This document shows, in pieces, positions 22,587 to 35,263 of a stretch of DNA of 64,000 bases. The position numbers and the translations under genes were made by a program. The first letter of the stretch is position 1. Each line of letters starts with the position of its first letter. The stretch covers positions 8,562,798 to 8,626,797 of the forward strand of contig JASEVX010000017.1 of assembly GCA_031761405.1 (NCBI GenBank), read 5' to 3'. Below the pieces are notes generated by a model, which made no database searches, was not told where the DNA came from, and was given only the letters and a program-made list of their open reading frames with translations. The stretch is from Serripes groenlandicus. Taxonomy: Eukaryota > Mollusca > Bivalvia > Cardiida > Cardiidae.

Positions 22587-24323
22587 AGAAGATTAAACTT
22601 GCTCATGGTGAGCAATTTCTTCTTTTCCCTTATTTTGAATAAATAAAAAAAAATTAAGTGCTTAAAAATAATAAGTGAACCTTGTAACACAATGTTTTTT
22701 AACCTTTTTTAAATTTATATGTTCAGTTCTATTCTCTTGAATTTTACTTTACCCTTTCCCACATAAAACCAAATCTGCAGCAGATGACTTTGAAACCATT
22801 TAGTCAAAAGTTGTTGCAACGTTTCAAAAGTCATTTGCTGCAGACAAGCCAGAAAACATCAGTATATGGGAAAGACTTAATTGTAAAGAACTATTATGAG
22901 AGGGGATGAAATATTTATGCATTAAGCATGCAAATTTAGAATGAGGAAAAGATAGTTGTTTCTCCAATGTTCAGTTCCTTGAAAGGAAAGATAATTGTTT
23001 ATATTTTTGTTTCTATATTATTTTATTTCATATTGTTTTGTTTTGTTTTGATATGAAAGAAATAAATGAAGAACAAATTAAATGAACTTGTTATCTTTGA
23101 ATATCCAGAAATACAAGAAAAGATTTGCCCACATGCAGCAGATGACTGAAAATAGTATAGAACTAGAATGGAGTGTTCCCCGGAGCACGTGTGTCACCGG
23201 CCGGGCGGGGCCTTGTCAGAAAATGGGCAATAACTCTAATATAAAAAATATTTGGATTATTCCCCTTTTGTGAACCCATCACAAAGATTGATATAAACAT
23301 TTGTCAGAAGTTTCAATCCAATCCTTTGAGTAGAAAAAAAGTTATTTGAAAACGTGATAAAAAAGTGTGACAGACAGACGCCGGACAAAGAAAAAAGTAA
23401 TCCCTAAGTGCCTACCATGCTACACAGGTGACACAAAAACTACATAAAGTCCAATCATCTTAAGAAGTTTGAGGACTCTTGGTTCTTGAGATATTGAGTT
23501 GAAACAGATTTGATCAATATGGTCCGTGTGACCTTGATCTTTGACCCAGTGACCCTCCAAAACAAAAGGGATTATCTACTCCGCTAGATCAATCATCCTA
23601 TGAAGTTTGAAGATTTTAGGAACTCCTGTTATTGAGTGGAAAACAAAGTGTGAAGGACCCACAAGGCAAGAACAGAGCCTTTGGTTTTCCCTGGGAGAAA
23701 ACATCAGTAAAGGTATGAAAAATCTCTATAACTGTAAGGATGATTTTTTTATATAGTTGAAAATAGTCTCGCAAATTGGGAAATTGCTCATTATGAGCAA
23801 TTTCTCATTTTGCCTTAAAGTTTTCAAAAGTATGTGGAAAAGGGTTATAAGATCAAAGGCCAATCCAACTCAGTTTGCATGAGTACAAAAACAAATTGAT
23901 TGTTATATTTTCTTTATTGCAAAAGATAGTAACATTTTCTGAAATACAAGTTGGGTCGAGATAAATTTGTGAAAAGGCAGTTGTATGGATTTTTGTATCA
24001 GTTCATCAAATATCAAATATCAAACCAAGTCAAAGGGTACAGACAGATATGAGAAACAAGTGTGACAAACACAAACACTTATTCAGTTAGTTGTGGATTT
24101 GATTTGAGATGCAATTGAGTTTTGTTCAAATAGAAACTTCGCAGTATCTTTTTTCTTGAGATAGAAAAAATAATAATATAATATCGGACTTTGAAAACGC
24201 GGGAATTTTGAAATTTTACATTTACATATAGCATGTAGCTAGTCAATAGTGTTAGATCCGCTGGCAGGTATAAGTATAGATAGTTAATATCCTAAATATC
24301 ACAGAGGACTAGGTAAGAAGGAG

Positions 24324-24530
24324 TTAACCCCTTCCCACACCTCTGCAGCGACTTTTGAAAACATTGTGACAAAAGAAGAAATTGCTCAAAATGAGCAATT
24401 TCTCCTTTTGCCTCAATGGTTTTTTTTAACTGTTTTCAGTAATTATACCTTCATTTATAAAGCCTTTGTGTTTGCATCGATACTTTCAAAGTCGTCTGCT
24501 GCAGATTTGTTGTATTTGGGAAAAGGTTAA
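24324..24530 (+). mobile_element. TTAA MITE copy, short
   Basis: TTAA at both ends. Left inner block shortened. Confidence 0.8.
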
Positions 24531-24597
24531 AAAGTATTTTCCAATCAATATCTCTCTAACGACTAAATCAAATCCTATGTTGTGGGTGCTCAAAAAA

Positions 24598-25260
24598 CAA
24601 GAGGGCCAAGATGGCCCTTAATTGATCACCTGAGTTATAGTAAATAAGCAGCAAATATCTGAGAAAATTTGATCAGGAGTGCAAATGAAACTGCAAGGAT
24701 CGGACACTGTTAAAGAAATAGCTAATCAGTAAAGGCCATTTGTATCTTGAAATCTAACAAGAACTTTAATAATAATAGAATTGAAATGTTTTGTCATCTT
24801 GCTGCCCTGTTTCTCAACGAAATCAGATGACTTGAACAGTTTTTGTAGAGGTCACTCAAAGAACATTTCTACCAAATTATCTTGGAATCGGACAAGCAGA
24901 TTACGGAGGAAAAGGATTTTAAAGTTTGGGATTTTTCTCCCTTTCTGATGCCGCAGCAACCAAAGTTCTACACAGAATGTAAGTCTTTAAACAATTTTGA
25001 AAGAGGACCAACAAAGAAACATTCCTGTGAAGTTAAGTTGAAATTGGTCAAGTTGAATGGTAGGAGTTGTCATTTGTAGCTAAAAGTTCAATTTGTCCCT
25101 TTTGTGATGACCCTGGTTGCTATGATCTTGTAACCAATCACTACAGCTTGAACAAATTAAGAATAGCATTACTGAAGTTCGATTCCTATTCAATTTTCTT
25201 AAAATCAGACAAGCACTTTCATCATGGCCCTCTATCTCTCACCTGCGTAAGTGTTTTAGG
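24598..25260 (+). repeat. AGGGCC-palindrome element, diverged copy
   Basis: The head is CAAGAGGGCCAAGATGGCCC followed by GATCACCTGAG. The body has AAGAACATTTCTACCAAATT-type sequence. A second such head-like segment occurs near 25225. Confidence 0.6.
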
Positions 25261-27697
25261 GTCCTAATTTAATTGCTCTACAAACATAAGAAGGTCAAAA
25301 AGTCATGGTGAAGGTCATCCAAAGACAATGATGATATTTGATGTAAAAGATCACACTAAGGTCATGGTCACATGTTTATAAATCAATGTAAAGGACATGT
25401 GACAAATAAATGGTTTTCTAAAGGAACCGAGCTCTCATGGATGTCTAGCTTCTGAATAAGTTTGGTAAACATCGGATGATAAATGATGATTATCTTGTTC
25501 ACAAAGTCAATTATAGCAATTCTGCCAATTTTAAAGGGCCATTATCCAGTCATGCATTGATGGATCTGGCTGGTTTTCAAAAAGAACAAGCTCTCATGTA
25601 TATCTAGCTACTGTATAAGTTTGGTAAACATCGGATTATAAATGAAGACTTGATCATGTGAGCTAAAAAAAACAAGGGTGTCAAATAAGGATTTTTGAAT
25701 AACCACCTTATCTAGATCTCTGAATCTATCTACTATAATGGAAATCTCAACCACCAATGTTCTATGTACTATCAGTGTCTTATCATACCATATTTTAAAA
25801 TCTGTTTAGACAACATTAGAATAATAGAGACCAAGTTAAATTGTTAATAACAATCAACAGAAGTAATCTGTTTACATGTATGATATTGTTCAATCCTCGA
25901 CTTTGACTCATACCACATTAAATAAGACTGTCCTTATTAACAAACATGCACCATTACAACGTATCTGACAAACAGTCGCCAAAAGAACATATTTACAAAA
26001 TTATATGAAAATAGGTATCCAGGGGAAGATTTTTAAAGTTGTTTTTCTTTCAATTGCCATGAAACCCAGAATTTTGCATGGAACCCAAAGATTTGAAGGA
26101 ATTTAGGAGAGGATGCTTCATGTAAAGTTGCATCCCAATTGGTCTAGTGACAGAGGAGGAGTCGTTTGAAGACAAAATTTAACACAAAACAGACAATTCG
26201 CAAATACATAAGACCAAGCCAGTGGAGCTTAAAATGTCTTCCTGTAATTTTGAGTGTAAAACAGTTTCTATTAATGAAAATGTAAATCATTTAGATTTCA
26301 CAGATCAAACAACTTGTGTAAATAGTTATAAAAATCACTGGTAATATAGTATTTCGGTAATTACCCATTTATTTATTTTCACACATACATGTTGCTTGGC
26401 TAAAATATCAATTTTGGTACTCACTCAAACATGTTTCCACTAAAACAAACAATTATCTGTTAAAAACAGAGTGGGAAAAGGAGAAATTGATAGATGTTCG
26501 CAGTTTCTGCTTGCTATCACAATCTTTCTAACAAAAGATTATCCTTTTTGTATTTAAACGTCAGTCCAAGCCGTCTACAAATGTCAGTAAGGGCACATGG
26601 TAACATAAATTTGCTATAGCTACAAGGCACTACTGTCCTAGTAAGCTGAACTCTTACTTAACTCTTGAAACTATCGGCAGAAAGAAATGATTAGATATTG
26701 GCAAATAAAGTAGCTTTTCACAAAAGTAAAGATTAAATTTCTCCTTTTCTCACAGGGTTATCAAAATTTGCATTGAAATAGTAAATATACAGAAAATATA
26801 AGTCACTGTTTGTTATCTATTACATATTTGTAAAATTACATGAATGGCAAACATTTATGAAACTTGGGACATAGTAACGCTTTCCTCAATAGCTCACCTT
26901 CAGTGAATAAACACTGCTTTCTCTTAATGGGTGCCAAATGGCATATGTTTTTATAGTTGTGGTTTAGAAAACGTTTTAGCTGTAATAATGGGACATTATC
27001 TTTGTGTTAAGAAATCAGAAATATCTCCCAGCATGAGTGAGTAAATGACGAGAGTATCTCAATATATAAATATACAGGTATTTCTTTAAATAAGATTCAT
27101 GTACTATAAAATAAATTACTGAAAATCAGGTATTTTTCGAGAAAATAGCTTGCAAATTTAAGAAATCTGTGATAATTCAAACTAATTTTACTTAATTAGT
27201 TACGAAGATTTTCTGGGAAAGACAATTATTGTTTATCGTCAAGGCTCAAACTGTGAATTCACAAATACCTTTTACATATTGTTGCGCGGATGACTTTTGA
27301 CATTTATTTTAATACCATTGGCAGTACATCTTTTACAAACTCTCATGTTGACACATTCAGTTTAAAAAAAGAGTAAAGTTAAACAATCTCAATTTGTAAA
27401 ACACAAATTTTATCTCTTCGAAAATTACCTGATTTACAGCAATAAGCACCATGATAAGCCATTGCCAATCAAAGAGCTCAATCTTTAACTCAAATCACAA
27501 ATATCTTTTGTGAAAGATTTAAGCAAGTTTAAAATAAGACTAAAAACATAGATACAAACTGTATGTACATATTTACATAGGTTATATTACATGTACCATA
27601 CCACACAAAAAACAACCTTCAAGACGTTGTGACAAGTGAAACTAGATCAACCTGCACTTCCGCACAGGCTGATCAGGTTCTTCTTTTTTCCCGCTGT

Positions 27698-27927
27698 TTA
27701 GCCCTTTCCCTCATATAGACGCTTTCTGACGCCTCTGCAGCAGACGGCTTTTTTAAAACATAGTGACAAAAGAAGAAATTGCACAAAACGTGCAATTTCT
27801 CCTTTTGCCACAATGTTTTCCACTTTTTGTCATAGGTTATCCATTCAATTATGGAGATTTTCAATGTTTTGACAAAGCATGTTCAAAGTCGTCTGCTGCA
27901 GAATTGTCGTATGAGGGAAAGGGTTAG
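27698..27927 (+). mobile_element. TTAA MITE copy with TTAG flanks
   Basis: Both flanks read TTAG in place of TTAA (27698-27701 and 27924-27927). The body is otherwise consensus. Confidence 0.85.
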
Positions 27928-28017
27928 TTGAACAATTACCCTTGAGGCCTCTGGAGAATTTTAAAAAAACTAAAACATTTATATCAGAGCTCTAGATAAG
28001 GGACGTATATTGTGTTC

Positions 28018-28248
28018 TCAAACCCTTTCCCTCATACGGCAATTCTGCAGCAGACGACTTTGAACATATTTTGTCAAAACATAGAAAATCTCCATAAATG
28101 AATGGATAACCTATGACAAAAAGTGGAAAACATTGTGGCAAAAGGAGAAAATGCACGTTTTGTGAAATTTCTTCTTTTGTCACTATGTTTTCAAAAAGCC
28201 GTCTGCTGCAGAGGCGTCAGAAAGCGTCTATATGAGGTAAAGGGTTAA
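28018..28248 (-). mobile_element. TTAA MITE copy
   Basis: The left flank is TCAA and the right TTAA. Confidence 0.85.
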
Positions 28249-29099
28249 ACCCTTATTTGACCTCAAACACAATGTTGTGGTCACTCAAAAGAAACATCTC
28301 AGTGAGACAATTATTTTGAGTACCAACAACAAAGCGTTTTGTTTTGTAATAACAGAAACATTGTTGGAAAAGAGATGTGTTTACCCTAGACACAATGTGA
28401 TAATTACCTTTAATTTCAAAACTTTTGAAGGTAGATTTTTTTGTGAAACAGCTCATATTACATTGTCTACTTCAACAATTTATGATTTACTTGTTTATTA
28501 TTACTAGTTTTCATTCATGATGCTATCTACTGATGTTTCTACTTTTAGATTTTGGTCATTACTTTTTACCAGTTGTTTGATATAGAATAAGCAGTCATCT
28601 TTCTTGAAGAAAATTATTGGGATAAAATGTGTAAACATCAGGAAGATCAGAACTCTTTTTCTTTCTCACAATGTTTTCTTCTTTGCATTAAAGTTGTTCC
28701 TGGACCTGTCTAGATTTTCATTTTTATCTTCTTTAAATATTACAAATGTGGAAGTAAATCTAAATGGCATACAAGAAATTGAGTCAATACAGCATTACTT
28801 TAGTATCAAATCACCAACATAATACAAACATCTTGTAATTACATGTTTTTACCCTTTCGCTCATACAGATACATTATGATGCCTCTGGAGCAGACAACTG
28901 TTGAAAACTAAATGTTTTCAAAATCGCCTGATGCAGATTTGCTGTATGTGGTAAAGGGTTAGAGGTAAATTAATAACCATATTCTATTAAATCCGAAGAG
29001 TGGCAAAGATACTCATAATGCTGTGTTGATGAAGATGATGATTGAATCAATCAATCAATCAATTAATCTAATTCCCTAAAGATTGCTCTAGATAAGAGA

Positions 29100-29105
29100 T
29101 TTATT
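29100..29105 (-). terminator. CDCA8: CDCA8 candidate polyadenylation signal
   Basis: AATAAA on the minus strand, about 320 nt past the CDCA8 stop codon. It is the first canonical hexamer seen downstream. Confidence 0.45.
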
Positions 29106-29424
29106 TTGTGTTATAAAATCCTTAGTTGACCATCAAACCCCAAGTTGTGGGTACTCAAAAGAAACCATCTTCTATTGAACACCATCAACGTGAGTTTGGT
29201 CAGGTTATAAGAGAGATATTTCGGGGGTTTGCTTGCCCTTATCTAACCTCTGATGAATAAATAAATGAATGAATGAAACTCTTTGTGTGATCATACAATA
29301 GACATCTCTTTATATTATATTGCGGTAGACAAACGTGTTTCCCCTGTACATTCAATCGGGGGAAACTTATTTTAAAATCACAGAAACATTCATCTAACTG
29401 AGTCTGTCAACTGATCTTTTGTTT

Positions 29425-29580
29425 TCACTGATCATCTTCTCCCTTCCTAATCATCATGGCAAACATATTCATCATTTTCTTGATATTATCATCCGATTTA
29501 TTTTCGAGATCTATATTGTCTGGTATTTCTAAATTGTCCAGTATATCATCAAATTCTTCAGGCATTTGTATCTGTAATGT
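29425..29580 (-). CDS. CDCA8: CDCA8 exon 9 (C-terminal, 52 codons with stop)
   Basis: Acceptor TTTCTTTTAG, phase 0 entry. It reads TLQIQMPEEFDDILDNLEI and ends MIRKGEDDQ-TGA (29425-29427). Confidence 0.9.
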   Translation of the reverse strand, partial: TLQIQMPEEFDDILDNLEIPDNIDLENKSDDNIKKMMNMFAMMIRKGEDDQ

Positions 29581-32500
29581 CTAAAAGAAAGAAAATGATT
29601 TGCCTATTATGTAAATGTACATGGTTATAAAACGTTTATTATAAAACAAGATCACATGAATGCAGTCTGATTGTGGTAAACTCCATTCATATGATCATTG
29701 ATGATGTTTGACTGATGAAGCACTTCAAATGATAACTCCTTGAAAAAAACATCAAAATGTTTACAAATAGTATTTTTTTTAAAGTAAAAGTTGCAATAAT
29801 GATGTTTAAAATCAGTGATAGGTAATGAGTGACAAGGTACCTAGATAAGGACTTACGCACACTTAAAACTGCCATAATTAATCATGCATAAAAGTCTCAT
29901 TAATACTGTCACAAAATAATGACCGAAATTGTTCAAGCTGATCAAGGTGGCAGCTAAAAAATGTCACTGACCTGTGATGATAAGTGTACAATATAATATT
30001 GTCTTTAACAAAAACAAAAAGTTTACAAACATGGAAAATGTGAGTATAATTTTTGTAACTATTGTGGCTAAGAGAAATTGCACAGCTTGAGCAATTTCTC
30101 CTTTTGTGGCAAATATTTTCATCCTCATCTGCAGCAAATGTGTAAAAATGCATGAGAGAAAAGACTGATAATTAAATTTAAATATTTTTCAAATATAATT
30201 AAACGAAAGACGTTTTTTGTCTAACATACATTAACCCCCCCCCCCCCCCTTTTTTGTGTGTGTTCAAAGTGGCTGTGACCTTGACCTTCGAATGGATCAT
30301 AGGGGTCAACTTCCCTTCCAAGCTTAAATACTGTAGATCCAAGCATTATCCAGTTATCAATCAGACAAGCTTTGGTCCACTGACGAACAGACCATCAAAC
30401 GAATAGACATGTGAAAAGCAATACACCCCTTCTTCTTCAAAGGGGGCATTATAAAGGTACAGCTTTTGCAGGCTGAGGCCAACAAATAAATAATCAGTAT
30501 GGACAACATTCATCTTCAGAAAAGACAACTTACTTTTCCTTTCCTGTTTATAGACAAACTGGGTTTACTTTTTGATGCCAATTTTAATGGACTCCCTGCC
30601 AATGATATAGCCACCTCCCCTGGCTTGGCATTCCGATACTGTGCCGGTGTTATTGGTAACCTGTGATTTAACAATGTCATTTGTTTATCGTATTAACATT
30701 TTTAACATCTGCAGCGTAAGACACAATTTCTCCTTTTGCCAAAATGTTTTCAAAACTATTCAATTATCATACTTTTATTTAACAAAGATTTTTGATTTTT
30801 AAACCAGTATGTCTTCAGAATTGTTTGCTGCAAATTTGTTGCATTCCACATATATAGTGGTTATGCAAAAAACATGAATTAAACACTATAATCATCTAGT
30901 CAATCAATTTTAAAATAGATATCTAAGGCCATAATATGCTGTAATATTTCCTTTTTATGTTTTTTTTGTAAATAGGCAGCATCAGTAGATATATTAAAGG
31001 ATTGGAATATTATAAAAAACTACATGTTATGGAATAGGTGAACAATTGGATTTTACGCAGTTAACGCCTACTTAACAATTTCCAATACACAACAAATCTG
31101 CAGTAGAAGGCAATGAAAACATCAGGATTATAATAATGAAAATCTCTATAAATGAAAGCTTAATTAATGAATAAAGTTAAAAACATTGTTGCAAAAGGAG
31201 AAATTGCTCGTTATGGGCAATGTCTCCTTTTGCCACAATGCTTTCAAAAGTCATCTGCTGTGGAGGCTTCAGAGAGCATCTACAGAAGGAAAAGGGTAAT
31301 ATCTAAGTTTTTGATAATTATGTTCGACAGGAAGAATTAGCAAATAAAACTTTACCTTGGGTCAAACTTTGGTGTAATAAGGGGCGTGTTCCATCCTAGT
31401 GCCGAGGCATTACGACTCATAGCTGGTGTGATATAGCTGTAACCAAAGGATAAACAATACAGAGAATATTTGAGCATTGCTTTTCAAATTCCAACCTTAG
31501 AAGATAGAGGTCAGCCTGAACATTCGCACAATCTAATTTTTGATCTGCACTGGTTACCATAAAGGGACAAAGGAGTTTTAGAAACTTTTGATAAGCAGTG
31601 TGTACAATTGAACCCTATCTCACATACAACAAATCTGCAACAGATGACTTTAAAAACATATAAAGCAAACAAGAGCGCCAAATGTGGACACTGCTAGTAG
31701 TTTTGGCCATTTCAAGGGACATAATTGTGTAGTGACTAAGATAACGTTTAAGTTATCAAACCTGACCAAGATATTCTGACAAAGGCTTCTAAAGTTATTG
31801 AGCTGACAAGACCAATTTTAGGTAATTTCTATAATTAAAGGGCAATAACTCTTGATTGACTAAGGCGATATGGCTAGTTATCGAACTTGTCCGAGATATG
31901 CCAATGCACATTTTGACCAAATTTGGTGATGATTGGACAAAGGCTTCTTAAGTTATTGAGCTGACAAGACCAATTTTAGGTAATTTCTATAATTAAAGGG
32001 CGATAACTCTTGATTGACTAAAGTGATATGGCTAGTTATTGAGCTTGTCCGAAATATTATGCCAATACACATTCTGACCAATTTGGTGATGATTGGACAA
32101 AAGCTCCTAAAGTTATTGAGCTGACAAGACCAATTTTAGGAAAATTCTATAATTAAAGGGCGATAACTCTCGATTGACTAAAGCGAGATGGCTAGTTATC
32201 GAACTTGTCCGAGATATTATGCCAATACAGATTCTGACAAAATTTGGTGATGATTGGACAAAGTCTTCTAAAGTTATTGAGCTGACAACATACTGGACGC
32301 CGCACGCCCGCACGCCGCAGGTAAAACTATAATACGATCTGTTTTTTCAAAACGGGCGTATAAAAACATGGAAAATCTCTATAAATGAAGCTATATTCAT
32401 TGAAAGAGTTGAAAACATTGTCATTGTCAGAAAGAATCTGTATGTTGGAAAGGGTTATTTGAATGCACAGACTGGATTTTTAATCTTCCCATACATGTGA

Positions 32501-35228
32501 CAAATACACAATGACAGGTTTTTAGAGCTCATTTAGTAATTATTGGAGCGATATCAAGTACTAACCCTTTCCATTTATAGTGTTTGTCCCACACATTTAT
32601 CTAGATGCAGAGGTCCAGATAAAGAGGATATTCAGCTCTTTTTCACCACAATATCTCTCTTATTATCCAACTTATCCCTCACTGCAATGATTCTTTTGAG
32701 TACCCACAACATAGGGTCAAGGGTCAAGTAACTATTTTAGAACATGCAAAACGCTACTTATCTAGACCTATGTAGATGTTTCCTAAGGGTTAGGGTTACA
32801 AATCCCACTCGGCAAGCTATCCTGTCCTGAGACACCTCCTTTTTGTTTCAGACAAAAAAAACATTTGTTATGAAAGGAATTAAATACATTGAATACAAAA
32901 CCTATTTGCCAAAACATTTTCAAATGATGTCTGCTGCACAAAATATTAACAATTTGAGTTGTTCCACGAGAAAACCAACATTATGGACTCTGCGTAATGT
33001 AACGGCACAGATCAGCCTGCGCAGGCTAATCCGGGCAAACACATTCCTTCTCAGGGGGAAAGAGGTATATATAGTAATGATTCCCAACAATTATGTTTTT
33101 CTCGTGGAACGGCTCATTTGGTGATGCCTTTGACAGGATGACCTCATGAGACATTCCCAGAAAGCTAATAATAACACAAAGAAACTACAGAGAAAAGTTT
33201 TACCTTAATTGGGCTGCTGGCGTCTTTTTTTCTGCATTAAAAGTTACATTTCGAGCCGTCTTCTTTGGTCCTCTCTTGCTCTGCAAAAGGAATACTTATT
33301 TGAATGAGGAGTAATGACACATGAAAACCAAAATTTTGGAGGTTTTAAAATGTATTGCAATTCCTATCTTAATGCATACTCTACAGTACAGACTTTTTGT
33401 AATTACTAATCCCTAGAGTCCTCTGGATGCTTGTCCGACTAGATGGCAAACGGTGAAGCTCCTGATTAGTATGTACCGAAGGACAACAACAACAGGCTGC
33501 TCTGGATATTTGCTAGTTGAAAAGTCTTGAAAGTATTATCTGAATACAATATGCTAAAGAGTGTCACCATTTACCGGATACAGAAGATGACGTTTCCCTA
33601 GCCTCTGAAGCAGACATTTGAAAACATTGTTACAAAAGGAGTAATCGTTCATCGTTTCAACTCTATTCAATTATTATACTTTCATCTTAAGAGGTAAAGC
33701 CAGTATGTTTCCAAGTCATCTACTGCGGATTTGCTGTATGTGAGAAAATATTCAAGAACTTACCCTTCTAACAGTCTCTGTCTCGGAACCTTCTTCAGCA
33801 ATGGGTCCAATATCTCTCTTCGTTCTGTATTTTGACCTTAAAACATTACAATAACAGAGGCCTAGAAAAGGGGCATATATATGTTCTCAAAATCTTAAAT
33901 ATCCTTTAATTCGAAAAATGATTAAAACTTTTGAATAACAAGCAAATTCATGAAATTTATATCCCCCGCTTGCAGGAAATATTGTAGGAAAATGTTGAGG
34001 TTAGGTTTAAACATGTCAGTAGACTTTTTATTGAACATGTATTACAGGGTAAATTAAACGAACTTGGCCTAGGTTGTTACCAAGTTTGTGGCAGTTATTG
34101 CACGGAAACAGCAAGAAACGACTTTTTTTGTTAAATAAGGGGCCATAACTCCACCGAAAGTGACGATCTAACTAGGCCTAGCCTTTAAGGCATTTAACCT
34201 TGTTACCAAGTTTGAAAAAAAAAACGGTTCACATTTGTGGCAGTTATTGCACGGAAACAGCAAGAAACGACATTTTTTGTTAAATAAGGGGCCATAACTC
34301 CACTAAATAAAGTCCACCGAAAGTGACGATCGAACTTGGCCTAGCCCTTAAGGCATTTAACCTTGTAACCAATTTTGAAAAAAAAACGGTTCACATTTGT
34401 GGCAGTTATTGCACGGAAACAGCAAGAAACAACATTTTTTGTTAAATAAGGGGCCATAACTCCACCGAAAGTGACGATCGAACTTGGCCTAGCCCTTAAG
34501 GCATTTAACCTTGTTACCAAGTTTGAAAAAAAAAATCACATTTGTGGCAGTTATTGCACGGAAACAGCAAGAAACAACATTTTTTGTTGAATAAGGGTCC
34601 ATAACTCCACCGAATAAAGTCCCCCGAAAGTGATGATCAAACTTGGCCTAGCCCTTAAGGCATTTAACCTTGTTACCAAGTTTGAAAAAAACGGTTCACA
34701 TTTGTGGCAGTTATTGCACGGAAACAGCAAGAAACAACTTTTTTTGTTAAATAAAGGGCCATAACTCCACCAAATAAAGTCCGCCGAAAGTGACGATCAA
34801 ACTTGGCCTAGCCCTTAAGGCATTTAACCGTGTTACTAAGTTTGAAAGAAAACGGTTCACATTTGTGGCAGTTATTGCACGGAAACAGCAAGAAACGACA
34901 TTTTGTGTTAAATAAGGGGCCATAACTCCACCAAATATAGTCCGCCGAAAGTGACGATCGAACTTGGCCTAGCCCTTAAGGCATTTAACCTTGTTACCAA
35001 GTTTGAGAAAAAAATATTCACATTTGTGGCAGTTATTGCACGGAAACAGCATGAAACGACATTTTGTGTTAAATAAGGGGCCATAACTCCACTAAATAAA
35101 GTCCGCCGAAAGTGACGATCGAACTTGGCCTAGCCCTAAAGGCATTTAACCTTGTTACGAAGTTTGAAAAAAAATGGTTCACATTTGTGGCAGTTATTGC
35201 ACGGAAATGAAGTGTGACAGACAGACAG

Positions 35229-35263
<35 letters not shown>

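Larger units (their letters stand above)
14330..29099. other. Repeat-filled intergenic spacer, no gene recognised
   Basis: Between the SLC7 stop and the CDCA8 3' end (tail to tail). It holds MITEs listed separately, AGGGCC-type and foldback fragments, and unique AT-rich sequence. The last SLC7 exon's 3' UTR must lie in the first part. None of the ORFs here has splice or motif support. A stretch near 19080-19170 has a TATAAA-like CCTATATAAATC shortly before an ATG, but the ORF is short and unmatched. Confidence 0.6.

Noticed and set aside
23082..23273. ORF with a CpG-rich patch (CACCGGCCGGGCGGGGCC)
   Set aside because: No splice signals or homology recognised; the surrounding sequence (GGGCAATAACTCTAATA, GTGACAGACAGACG) is typical of the dispersed repeats here.
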